Assembly: GCF_002869745.1 (NCBI RefSeq)
Contig: NZ_PNOS01000036.1
Location: forward strand, 1-51,979
Source of the DNA: Oceaniglobus roseus
GTDB lineage: Bacteria; Pseudomonadota; Alphaproteobacteria; Rhodobacterales; Rhodobacteraceae
Length of the DNA: 51,979 nt
Reading direction: 5' to 3'
The notes beneath the pieces are model-generated. The model saw only the letters and a program-made list of their open reading frames with translations, was not told where the DNA came from and did no database searches. Positions 1 through 7,065 of the stretch are shown here, piece by piece. The position numbers and the translations under genes are program-made. Each line of letters opens with the position of its first letter. The first letter of the stretch is position 1.

Positions 1-83
1 CGCCCCCCCCCCCCTCTCCCCCCCCCCCCCCCCCCGGGTCCCGCTGTGGGCCCCCCCCCCCCCCTGGCCCGGCGCCCCCCCCC
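1..83. other. Low-complexity poly-C start of the window, probably poor sequence at a contig end
   Basis: Almost only C with a few G and T, unlike any other stretch here. Positions 64-74 (CTGGCCCGGCG) resemble the last bases of the window (CATGGCCGGCG at 51969-51979), so this may be a degraded overlap of the two ends. It should not be read as protein, although the crtD frame stays open through it. Clean sequence begins near position 83. Confidence 0.7.
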
Positions 84-1060
84 GCCGCTTCTCGGACCCC
101 CGCCTGCGCCAGCTCTCCGGCCGCTCCGCCACCTATGTCGGCGGCAATCCGCGTCTCTCCCCCGCCCTCCTGAACCTCGTGTCCCACGCCGAGGCGCGGG
201 GCGTCTGGCGGGTCCGCGGCGGCATGCACCGCCTGGCCGAGGCGCTCGCCGCGCTCTTCACCGCGCGGGGCGGCACCCTCCGCCTCTCGACCCACGCACG
301 GCGGATCGAACGGCAGTCCGGCCGCGTCCGCGCCGTCGTCACCGCCGACGGCACCCGCCTGCCCTGCCGCGCCGCGCTCTTCGCGGGCGACCCCCGCGCG
401 CTCTCGCAGGGCCTGCTCGGCCAGGGCCTCGCCCTGCCCGACGCGGCGACCGAGCCGCGCAGCCTCTCCGCCCTCGTCTGGGCCTTCGCCGCGACGCCGC
501 AGGGCCCCGGGCTCGCCCACCACAACGTCTTCTTCGGCGCCGACCCGGCGACCGAGTTCAAGCCCCTCGCGCAGGGCCACCTGCCCGGGGATCCCACCGT
601 CTACCTCTGCGCCCAGGACCGCGGCACGCATCTCGCGCCCCCCGCCCTCGAGCGCTTCGAGACCATCGTCAACGCGCCGCCCCTCCGCGGCCCCGGCCCG
701 GAGCCCGACACATGCCGACAGCTCACCTTCCAGTCCCTGGCGCGCCACGGCCTGACCTTCTCGCCCGCCCCGCCCGACAGCGCCCTGACGACGCCGCAGC
801 ACTTCGACGCGCTGTTCCCGGCGAGCCTCGGCTCCCTCTACGGGCGCTCCCCGCACGGGCTGACGGCGGCGCTGAAACGGCCCCAGGCGCGGACGGCGGT
901 CCCGGGCCTCTACCTCGCGGGGGGCGGGGCCCATCCGGGGGCGGGGGTGCCGATGGCGACCCTCTCCGGAGCGCACGCGGCCGCGGCGATGCGGAAGGAC
1001 CTTGCTTCCACCTCGACGTCCCCCCGGACGGCTACGCGTGGTGGTATGTCGACGGCATAA
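83..1060 (+). CDS. crtD: CrtD, hydroxyneurosporene (methoxyneurosporene) desaturase, C-terminal part
   Basis: C-terminal two thirds of the FAD-dependent desaturase that introduces the C-3,4 double bond in the spheroidene pathway. The frame is open from the window start; recognisable protein begins at RRFSDPRLRQLSGR near position 83 and continues through ATYVGGNP, GVWRVRGGMHRLAEALA and the C-terminal LYLAGGGAHPGAGVPMA, the usual FAD-contact segment of CrtI/CrtD enzymes. It ends GGMSTA with TAA at 1058-1060. The missing N-terminus, with its Rossmann motif, is at 51451-51979 on the same strand. Joined across the ends the protein is about 504 residues, normal for CrtD. The 3' end overlaps crtC in another frame. 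Confidence 0.9.
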   Translation, partial: RRFSDPRLRQLSGRSATYVGGNPRLSPALLNLVSHAEARGVWRVRGGMHRLAEALAALFTARGGTLRLSTHARRIERQSGRVRAVVTADGTRLPCRAALFAGDPRALSQGLLGQGLALPDAATEPRSLSALVWAFAATPQGPGLAHHNVFFGADPATEFKPLAQGHLPGDPTVYLCAQDRGTHLAPPALERFETIVNAPPLRGPGPEPDTCRQLTFQSLARHGLTFSPAPPDSALTTPQHFDALFPASLGSLYGRSPHGLTAALKRPQARTAVPGLYLAGGGAHPGAGVPMATLSGAHAAAAMRKDLASTSTSPRTATRGGMSTA

Positions 1061-1929
1061 GCGACGACGGCACGCAGGCGGTCTCGGTCATCGCCTTCAT
1101 CGGCTCGGTCTTCTCGCCCTGGTACCGCTGGAGCGGGCGCAGGAACCCCGCCAACCATTGCTGCATCAACGTCGCCACCTACGGCCGCGGCGGCCGCTTC
1201 ACGATGACCGACCGCGGCGCCCCCGCCCTGCGCACCACGCGCGACAGCTTCACCGTCGGCCCCTCCTCCCTGCACTGGACCGGGGAGAAGCTGCTGATCG
1301 ACATCGACGAGGTCTCGTCCCTCCCCCTCGTCTCCCGCGTGCGGGGCCGCATCGCCCTGACCCCTTCGGCCATCACCGACCGCGAACTCCTGCTCGACCC
1401 GAAGGGCACCCATGTCTGGCGCCCCTTCGCCCCCGTCTCGTCGATCGAGGTCGATCTCGGGGAAGGCTGGCAATGGACGGGCCACGGCTATTTCGACGCC
1501 AATTTCGGCACCCGCGCGCTCGAGGACGATTTCCGCTTCTGGACCTGGGGCCGCTTCCCGCTGAAGACCGGGGCCGCCTGCTTCTACGACGCGATCCGCC
1601 GCGACGGCTCCACGCTGGAAGCCGCCCTGCACTTCTCCCCCGACGGCCGGGTGACCGGGATCGCGCCGCCGCCGCTCACCCGCTTCCGCCGCTCGCTCTG
1701 GCAGGTGCGGCGGGAAACCCGGGCCGATCCGGGCTTCGCCCCGCACCAGGTCAAGGCGATGCTCGACGCGCCCTTCTACAGCCGTTCGGTGGTGCGCACG
1801 CGCATCGACGGCGAAACCACCGAGGGCGTGCACGAGGCGCTGGACCTCGACCGCTTCGCCTCGCCCCTGCTCAAGCCGATGCTCGCCCTGCGCGTCCCCC
1901 GCCGCCGCAACTGGCGCTTCGACGACTGA
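988..1929 (+). CDS. crtC: CrtC, carotenoid 1,2-hydratase (hydroxyneurosporene synthase)
   Basis: Adds water to the terminal 1,2 double bond of neurosporene/spheroidene intermediates. Family-typical stretches are GYAWWYVDGISDDGT, FIGSVFSPWYRWSGR, NHCCINVATYG, WQWTGHGYFDANFGT and FWTWGRFPL. The reading frame overlaps the end of crtD by more than 60 bases, so the two should be translationally coupled. No ATG, GTG or TTG exists in this frame near the conserved N-terminus; the nearest are ATG 712 upstream and ATG 1204 downstream, which would delete conserved residues. The start given is therefore only where recognisable protein begins. Stop TGA 1927-1929. The downstream neighbour tspO is convergent. 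Confidence 0.85.
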   Translation, partial: DAEGPCFHLDVPPDGYAWWYVDGISDDGTQAVSVIAFIGSVFSPWYRWSGRRNPANHCCINVATYGRGGRFTMTDRGAPALRTTRDSFTVGPSSLHWTGEKLLIDIDEVSSLPLVSRVRGRIALTPSAITDRELLLDPKGTHVWRPFAPVSSIEVDLGEGWQWTGHGYFDANFGTRALEDDFRFWTWGRFPLKTGAACFYDAIRRDGSTLEAALHFSPDGRVTGIAPPPLTRFRRSLWQVRRETRADPGFAPHQVKAMLDAPFYSRSVVRTRIDGETTEGVHEALDLDRFASPLLKPMLALRVPRRRNWRFDD

Positions 1930-1970
1930 GCCACAGGACAGACGGCAGCCATCTCCCCCCGGACCCCCCT

Positions 1971-2030
1971 CATCTTTGCTTCAAAAATATCCCGGGGGAG
2001 TCGCTGAAGGCGACGGGGGCAGAGCCCCCG
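1971..2030 (+). repeat. Dispersed hairpin repeat, copy 1 (between convergent crtC and tspO)
   Basis: AT core CTTTGCTTCAAAAATATCC followed by CCGGGGG, then two hairpins. The first is GTCGC (2000-2004), loop TGAAG, GCGAC (2010-2014). The second is CGGGGGC (2014-2020), loop AGA, GCCCCCG (2024-2030). It lies 40 bases after the crtC stop. A further small hairpin, GGGGC-GAA-GCCCC at 2061-2073, directly follows the tspO stop. The position suits a 3'-end or terminator role, but no T-run follows on either strand. Confidence 0.75.
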
Positions 2031-2074
2031 AAAAGGCCCGCAAGAGTCACCGACATCGCAGGGGCGAAGCCCCC

Positions 2075-2536
2075 TCAGCGCGCCTCGTCGGGGTTCATCC
2101 GCCAGACCGACCAGTTCAGCGCCCCCGCGATCGTCACCCAGACGAGGTAGGGAACGAAGAGGATCCCGGCCAGCGGATCCACCGACCAGAAGGCCAGCAG
2201 GGTCAGCGCCACGGCGATCCACAGGAACACGATCACCACGAAGGCCGCGCGCATCCGGTTCAGCCCGAAGAACACCGGCGTCCAGAGCGTGTTCAGCCCG
2301 ATCTGCAACCCCCAGAGCGCCAGCGCCGTGTCGTTGCCATAGCCCATGGCGACCCGCGTCGCCGCCCAGGACATCAGGATGTAGAGCGTGGTCCAGGTGA
2401 CGGGGAACACCCAGTCGGGCGGGGTCCAGCGGGGCTTGTTCAGGCTCTCGTACCAGGCCCCCGGCTGGAACATGGCGCCGGTCGCGGCGGCGGCGCCGCA
2501 GCTGGCGAAGAAGATGGCGAAGAGGGTCCAGTCCAT
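2075..2536 (-). CDS. tspO: TspO/MBR family protein (tryptophan-rich sensory protein, CrtK)
   Basis: 153-residue membrane protein with five hydrophobic segments and the family's Trp-rich pattern: WYESLNKPRWTPPDWVFPVTW near residues 28-48, TLYILMSWAATRVA, LQIGLNTLWTPVFFG and LNWSVWRMN at the C-terminus. In Rhodobacter, TspO is an outer-membrane porphyrin/tetrapyrrole-linked sensor that dampens photosynthesis gene expression under oxygen; that role is family knowledge. It follows crtB by 61 bases in a crtI-crtB-tspO transcript, the classical PGC order. Start ATG at 2536. Confidence 0.93.
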   Translation of the reverse strand: MDWTLFAIFFASCGAAAATGAMFQPGAWYESLNKPRWTPPDWVFPVTWTTLYILMSWAATRVAMGYGNDTALALWGLQIGLNTLWTPVFFGLNRMRAAFVVIVFLWIAVALTLLAFWSVDPLAGILFVPYLVWVTIAGALNWSVWRMNPDEAR

Positions 2537-2597
2537 GGGAAGCCTTTAGCGTAAGTCCTGCCCGGGGCAAAGGCGCGAGGGCGGCAATTGTTCCCGC

Positions 2598-3620
2598 TCA
2601 GCCCGCACGCATCCGGTCCTGTGCCTCCAGCGCCGCGAAGACCCCGACGAGAGATCCCGCCCGCCCCTCGCCCCAGGTGCCCGGCGCGCTCCCGGCGCGC
2701 GCCGCGGCGTCCACAAGGAACCCGGTCTCGGCCAGCGGCCGGGCATAAAGGACGGCCGAGCGCGGCATCATCACCGAGACCCCGGCCCGCAGCATCGACA
2801 GGCCCAGCCAGCCGGCCTTCTGCCGCCGGCTGGTGCGCCCCCGCCACGAGACGGAATCGAACCCGTTCCGCCGGACCGCCTGGCCGATCCCGGCATAGAT
2901 GTGGCGCGCGGCATAGATGCCGGGCCGCGCCGCCATCGGCAGCGCGGGGATCCCCGCCTCGGCCCTGAGGTACAGCAGGTCCGCCTCGCGCAGCAGGCGG
3001 CGCACCATGGCGCGCACCGGATCGGTCGGCAGCGGCTCGGCGAAGAAGGCGTCGGGGTCGATCCCCGCGGCCGAGAGCCAGTCGAGCGGCAGGTACATCC
3101 GCCGCGCCCGCGCGTCCTCGCCCACGTCGCGGGCGATGTTGGTCAGCTGCATCGCCACGCCCAGGTCGCAGGCCCGCGCCAGCGCATGGGCGTCGCGCAC
3201 CCCCATCAGCACGCACATCATCGCGCCCACCGCCGCAGCCACCCGCGCGGAATAGTCGTAGAGGCCCGAGAGGTCGGCATAGCGCCGCTCCATCGCGTCC
3301 CAGGCCAGCCCCTCCAGCAGCGCCTCGGGCAGGGTGCGCGGCATCTCGAACCCCTGCACCACCGCGGCGAAGGCGCGGTCGGCCGGCGCGTTGCGGGGGC
3401 GGCCGCAATAGACGAGGTCCAGCCGGTCCCTCAGCCGCAGCACCGCGCCGGCCTTGTCGTCCTGCAGGTCCACCGCGTCGTCCGCCAGCCGGCAGAAGGC
3501 ATAGAGCGCCAGCGCCGGGTCGCGCACCCGCTCGGGCAGCAGCCGCGAGGCGGCATGGAAGGAGAGAGAGCCGTGGCGGATCGCCTCGCGGCAGTGTTCC
3601 ATGTCCTTCGGGTCGATCAT
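2598..3620 (-). CDS. crtB: CrtB, phytoene synthase
   Basis: Condenses two geranylgeranyl diphosphates to phytoene. The 340-residue protein has the squalene/phytoene synthase signatures: AFCRLADDAVD near residue 45 (first Asp-rich motif) and LGVAMQLTNIARDVGEDARARRMYLP near 150-175 (second Asp-rich motif and YLP). The start ATG at 3620 gives MIDPKDMEHCREAI and lies 5 bases after the crtI stop, so the pair is coupled. A long open frame continues upstream in this phase, but it is the antisense shadow of crtI. Confidence 0.95.
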   Translation of the reverse strand: MIDPKDMEHCREAIRHGSLSFHAASRLLPERVRDPALALYAFCRLADDAVDLQDDKAGAVLRLRDRLDLVYCGRPRNAPADRAFAAVVQGFEMPRTLPEALLEGLAWDAMERRYADLSGLYDYSARVAAAVGAMMCVLMGVRDAHALARACDLGVAMQLTNIARDVGEDARARRMYLPLDWLSAAGIDPDAFFAEPLPTDPVRAMVRRLLREADLLYLRAEAGIPALPMAARPGIYAARHIYAGIGQAVRRNGFDSVSWRGRTSRRQKAGWLGLSMLRAGVSVMMPRSAVLYARPLAETGFLVDAAARAGSAPGTWGEGRAGSLVGVFAALEAQDRMRAG

Positions 3621-3625
3621 CGGCC

Positions 3626-5194
3626 TCACTCCGCCGCCAGTTTCCGGGGCTGTTCCAGCGGCCGCGCGGCATCGGGAACGAGCTGCGTCAGCACCTCCGA
3701 CGAGGCCACGACCGAGGGGATCCCCGCCCCCGGATGGGTGCCAGCCCCGACCAGGTACAGCCCCGAAAGCTCCTCGCTCACGTTGTGCGGCCGGAAGAAG
3801 GCCGACTGGAAGATCCGCGGTTCGAGGGAGAAGCCGGCGCCGTGGGGGCTGAGATAGCGCGAGACGAAGGTCTCCGGCGTGAAGACCTCGGAGGCCGCCA
3901 GATGCGCCTCGAACCCCGGGATCAGCTTCCGGTCCAGCACCTCGGCCAGCCTGTGGCGATAGGGCTCGGCCTCCGCCGCCCAGTCCACCGGAGTGTCGCC
4001 GGTCAGGTTCGGCACCGGGGCGAGGGCATAGAAGGTGTCGTCGCCCTTCGGCGCCACGCTCGGGTCCGTGACCGAGGGGCGGTGGAGGTAGATCGACATG
4101 TCCCCGGCCAGGTGCTTCCGGATGAAGATGTCCTTCAGCAGCCCGCGATAGCGCGGCGCGTTCAGGATCGTGTGGTGGCCCACGTCGCCCCATTTTCCCG
4201 CCGTGCCCTTCGTGCCGAAATACCAGACGAACAGCCCCATGGACCAGCGCGCCCGCTTCAGCCTCGCATCGCTCCAGCGCCGCTTCGCCCGGCTGCGCAG
4301 CAGCCGCCCATAGGTGTGGCCCGGATCGGCGTTGCTCACCACCACGTCGGCCGCCAGCGTCTCGCCATCCGCCATCCGCACGCCGGTGGCGCGGTCGCCC
4401 CGGTGGGTGATCTCGTCCACCTCGACGCCGAGGCGCACCGCGCCCCCCTGGTCGCGGATGACGGCGACCATGGCATCGGCCATCGCCTGCACCCCGCCCA
4501 TGGCGTAATGCACGCCGAACGCCTTCTCGAGGTGGCTGACGAGGATGTACATCGAGGTCACGTTCACCGGATCGCCGCCGATGAACAGCGGATGGAACGA
4601 CAGCGCCATCCGAAGCCGCGGATCCTTCACCCTGCTCGCCACATGGGCATAGACCGACCGGTCCGCCCTCAGCCGCACGAAGCCCGGCAGCTCGCGCAAC
4701 AGGTCCTTCAGCCGGTGCATCGGCTTGCGCCCCAGCCCCTCGAACCCGAAGCGATAGCGCGCCTCGCTGTCCGCGAGGAACCGCTCGTATCCCGCCACGT
4801 CGCCAGGGCTGAGCCGCGCCACCTCGGCCAGCATCGCGGCCTCGTCCTGCCGCACGGTATAGGTCGAGCCGTCGTCCCAGCGGATCTCGTAGTAGGGATC
4901 GACCGGGCGCAGGTCCACGTCCTTGCGGAAGTCGCGCCCGCACTCCTCCCACAGCCGCTCGAACACCTGCGGCACGGTCACGATGGTCGGCCCCAGGTCG
5001 AACCGGTGCCCCGCCTTCGTGATCGACGACCCGCGCCCCCCGGCCCGGTCCAGCCGGTCCAGAACCGTGACGCGATAGCCCTTGGCGCCCAGCCGCATCG
5101 CCGCCGAAAGCCCCCCGAGTCCCGCCCCGATCACGATGGCCTCCGAGGGCCCGGATCCGGTCTTCTGCCGCAGGGGATCGACTCTTGTCACCAT
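3626..5194 (-). CDS. crtI: CrtI, phytoene desaturase (neurosporene-forming)
   Basis: FAD-dependent desaturase making neurosporene in three steps in this pathway. The N-terminal dinucleotide fold IGAGLGGLSAAMRLGAKG lies near residues 22-40, followed by DRAGGRGSS and FDLGPTIVTVP. The C-terminal LYLVGAGTHPGAGIPSV is the second FAD contact. Length 522 residues, slightly long for the family. ATG at 5194 is used; the SD is weak. A TTGTCA-N17-TAGCGT promoter (minus; -35 at 5224-5229, -10 at 5201-5206) would start transcription almost at the ATG, so a leaderless mRNA is possible. A PpsR box (5211-5228) covers this promoter. Divergent from crtA. Confidence 0.95.
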   Translation of the reverse strand: MVTRVDPLRQKTGSGPSEAIVIGAGLGGLSAAMRLGAKGYRVTVLDRLDRAGGRGSSITKAGHRFDLGPTIVTVPQVFERLWEECGRDFRKDVDLRPVDPYYEIRWDDGSTYTVRQDEAAMLAEVARLSPGDVAGYERFLADSEARYRFGFEGLGRKPMHRLKDLLRELPGFVRLRADRSVYAHVASRVKDPRLRMALSFHPLFIGGDPVNVTSMYILVSHLEKAFGVHYAMGGVQAMADAMVAVIRDQGGAVRLGVEVDEITHRGDRATGVRMADGETLAADVVVSNADPGHTYGRLLRSRAKRRWSDARLKRARWSMGLFVWYFGTKGTAGKWGDVGHHTILNAPRYRGLLKDIFIRKHLAGDMSIYLHRPSVTDPSVAPKGDDTFYALAPVPNLTGDTPVDWAAEAEPYRHRLAEVLDRKLIPGFEAHLAASEVFTPETFVSRYLSPHGAGFSLEPRIFQSAFFRPHNVSEELSGLYLVGAGTHPGAGIPSVVASSEVLTQLVPDAARPLEQPRKLAAE

Positions 5195-5210
5195 GGACTT
5201 ACGCTAGATG

Positions 5211-5228
5211 TGTCTAGTCAGGTTGACA
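5211..5228. promoter_or_regulatory. PpsR/CrtJ box 1 between crtI and crtA
   Basis: TGTCTAGTCAGGTTGACA, an exact TGT-N12-ACA palindrome. It overlaps the candidate -35 and spacer of the crtI promoter on the minus strand. PpsR repression of crtI/crtA is established in Rhodobacter. Confidence 0.85.
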
Positions 5229-5286
5229 ACTCCTATCTGCCGGCTGCGGCGTTTTTGCGGACACCCTTCACAGGGGCGAAAAACGG

Positions 5287-5304
5287 TGTCAAACTAACTT
5301 GACA
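5287..5304. promoter_or_regulatory. PpsR/CrtJ box 2 between crtI and crtA
   Basis: TGTCAAACTAACTTGACA, an exact TGT-N12-ACA palindrome 58 bases from box 1 and just upstream of crtA. The paired but distant boxes match the looping type of PpsR control known for divergent crt promoters. Confidence 0.85.
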
Positions 5305-5350
5305 CTTCGACAAGAACGGGAGTCGCGCCATCCAAACCGTCACCCTCTCC

Positions 5351-6049
5351 GTGCACCGCTTCGACAGCGCCGCCGCGCGCCTCTGGGTCCTCTCCCAGAT
5401 GGCACTCGCACGGCTGTCCTTCCGCGCGATGCCGGACTGCGGGTTCTGGAAGCTCTGCGGCTCGGGCACCGGCGAAGGCTTCACGCCGCGCCCGAACACC
5501 GCGGTCTGGGCGATCCTCGCCGCCTGGCCCGACGCCGCGACCGCAGAGCGCCGCCTCGACACCGCCCCGGTGTTCCGCCGCTGGCGCGCGAAGGCGTCCG
5601 AGGCCTACACCCTGTTCCTCGCCCCCACCGCCGCCCGCGGGGCATGGTCGGCGCAAGCGCCGTTCCGGCCCACCGGCACCATCACCGGCACCACTACCGG
5701 CCCCGTCGCCGCCCTCACCCGCGCGACGATCCGCCCCCGCTTCCTGCGCGACTTCTGGCGGCACGAACCGAAGATTTCGGCCGCCATCGGCAGCGATCCG
5801 AACGTCGCCTTCAAGATCGGCATCGGCGAACTGCCCTGGCTGCACCAGGTCACCTTCTCGGTCTGGCCCGACACCGCGTCGATGGCCCATTTCGCCCGGG
5901 CCGACGGCCCCCACGCCCGCGCCATCAGGGCGGTGCGCGAGGGCGGCTGGTTCGCCGAGGAACTCTATGCCCGTTTCCGCGTCACCGGCACGCGGGGCAC
6001 CTGGGGCGGCTCCGACCCGCTCGCCAAACTCGAAAGGCTGGCCGCATGA
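5351..6049 (+). CDS. crtA: CrtA, spheroidene monooxygenase
   Basis: Oxygenates spheroidene to spheroidenone under oxic conditions. Family stretches: FWKLCGSGTGEGFTPRPNT near residue 32, NTAVWAILAAWPDA, ARADGPHARAIRAVREGGWF and ELYARFRV. GTG 5351 is the first canonical start. Family N-termini extend further, and the frame upstream reads ATC CAA ACC GTC ACC CTC TCC. A good SD (GGGAG, 5318-5322) sits 7 bases before that ATC at 5330 but 28 bases from the GTG. The true start is therefore probably 5330, either as a rare ATC start or as a misread ATG. The stop overlaps bchI (ATGA). Confidence 0.92.
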   Translation: MHRFDSAAARLWVLSQMALARLSFRAMPDCGFWKLCGSGTGEGFTPRPNTAVWAILAAWPDAATAERRLDTAPVFRRWRAKASEAYTLFLAPTAARGAWSAQAPFRPTGTITGTTTGPVAALTRATIRPRFLRDFWRHEPKISAAIGSDPNVAFKIGIGELPWLHQVTFSVWPDTASMAHFARADGPHARAIRAVREGGWFAEELYARFRVTGTRGTWGGSDPLAKLERLAA

Positions 6050-7065
6050 CCTTCCCCTTCTCCGCCATCGTCGGTCAGGACGAGATGAAACTGGCCATGG
6101 TGCTGACCGCCATCGACCCCGCTATCGGCGGCGTGCTGGTCTTCGGCGACCGCGGCACCGGCAAGTCCACCGCCGTCCGGGCACTGGCCGGTCTCCTGCC
6201 GCCGATCACCCAGGTCGAAGGCTGCCCGGTGAACTCGGCCGACGTCAAGGATTGCCCCGATTGGGCCGAGATCGGGTCGAAAAGGACGGTCAAGCGGCCG
6301 ACGCCCGTCGTCGACCTGCCCCTCGGCGTGTCGGAGGACCGCGTGACCGGCGCGCTTGACATCGAACGCGCGCTGACGCGCGGCGAGAAGGCGTTCCAGC
6401 CGGGGCTGCTGGCCCGGGCGAACCGCGGCTATCTCTACATCGACGAGGTGAACCTGCTGGAGGACCACATCGTCGACCTCTTGCTCGACGTCGCCCAGTC
6501 CGGCGAGAATGTCGTGGAAAGAGAAGGGCTTAGCATCCGCCACCCGGCGCGCTTCGTCCTCGTCGGCTCGGGCAACCCGGAAGAGGGAGAGCTGCGGCCG
6601 CAGCTTCTGGACCGCTTCGGGCTGTCGGTCGAGGTCGCCTCGCCCACCGACATCGGCCAACGGGTCGAGGTCATCCGCCGCCGCGACGCATATGAAAGCG
6701 ACCGCGCCGCCTTCCTGAAGACCTGGGGCGCCGAGGATGCCGCCCTGAGGAAGCGCATCCTCGCGGCGCGCAAGGCGGTGAAGGCGCTGGAGACGCCGGA
6801 ACAGACCCTGCACGACTGTGCCGAACTCTGCGTCGCGCTCGGCTCGGACGGGCTCCGGGGGGAGCTGACGCTGCTGAAGGCCGCCCGCGCGCTGGCCGCT
6901 TTCGAGGGCGATACCGAGGTCGCGCGGCGCCATGTCCGCAAGATCGCCCCCATGGCGCTCCGTCACCGCCTGCGCCGCGATCCGCTGGACGAGGCGGGCT
7001 CGTCCTCGCGCGTCAACCGCGCCCTGTCCGAGCTGTTCGGAGCCTTCCAGACCGCCGCGGAATGA
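6046..7065 (+). CDS. bchI: BchI, magnesium chelatase ATPase subunit I
   Basis: AAA+ ATPase ring subunit that with BchD and BchH inserts Mg2+ into protoporphyrin IX. Walker A GDRGTGKST near residue 35, Walker B YLYIDEVNLL, sensor VGSGNPEEGELRPQLLDRFG, and a C-terminal helical lid. 339 residues, the usual size. ATG 6046 overlaps the crtA stop, and its own stop overlaps bchD, so crtA-bchI-bchD read as one coupled operon. Confidence 0.97.
   Translation: MTFPFSAIVGQDEMKLAMVLTAIDPAIGGVLVFGDRGTGKSTAVRALAGLLPPITQVEGCPVNSADVKDCPDWAEIGSKRTVKRPTPVVDLPLGVSEDRVTGALDIERALTRGEKAFQPGLLARANRGYLYIDEVNLLEDHIVDLLLDVAQSGENVVEREGLSIRHPARFVLVGSGNPEEGELRPQLLDRFGLSVEVASPTDIGQRVEVIRRRDAYESDRAAFLKTWGAEDAALRKRILAARKAVKALETPEQTLHDCAELCVALGSDGLRGELTLLKAARALAAFEGDTEVARRHVRKIAPMALRHRLRRDPLDEAGSSSRVNRALSELFGAFQTAAE

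Noticed and set aside
46-987. Long upstream extension of the crtC frame
   Set aside because: Arginine/proline-rich shadow of crtD and of the poly-C stretch, with no homology-like pattern before about position 997.
3621-4952. 784-residue extension of crtB
   Set aside because: Antisense-phase shadow of crtI; the CrtB N-terminus MIDPKDMEHC at 3620 is clear.
2547-5207. Shared ten-base word TAGCGTAAGT before tspO and crtI
   Set aside because: It is in opposite orientation relative to the genes and too short to exclude chance.
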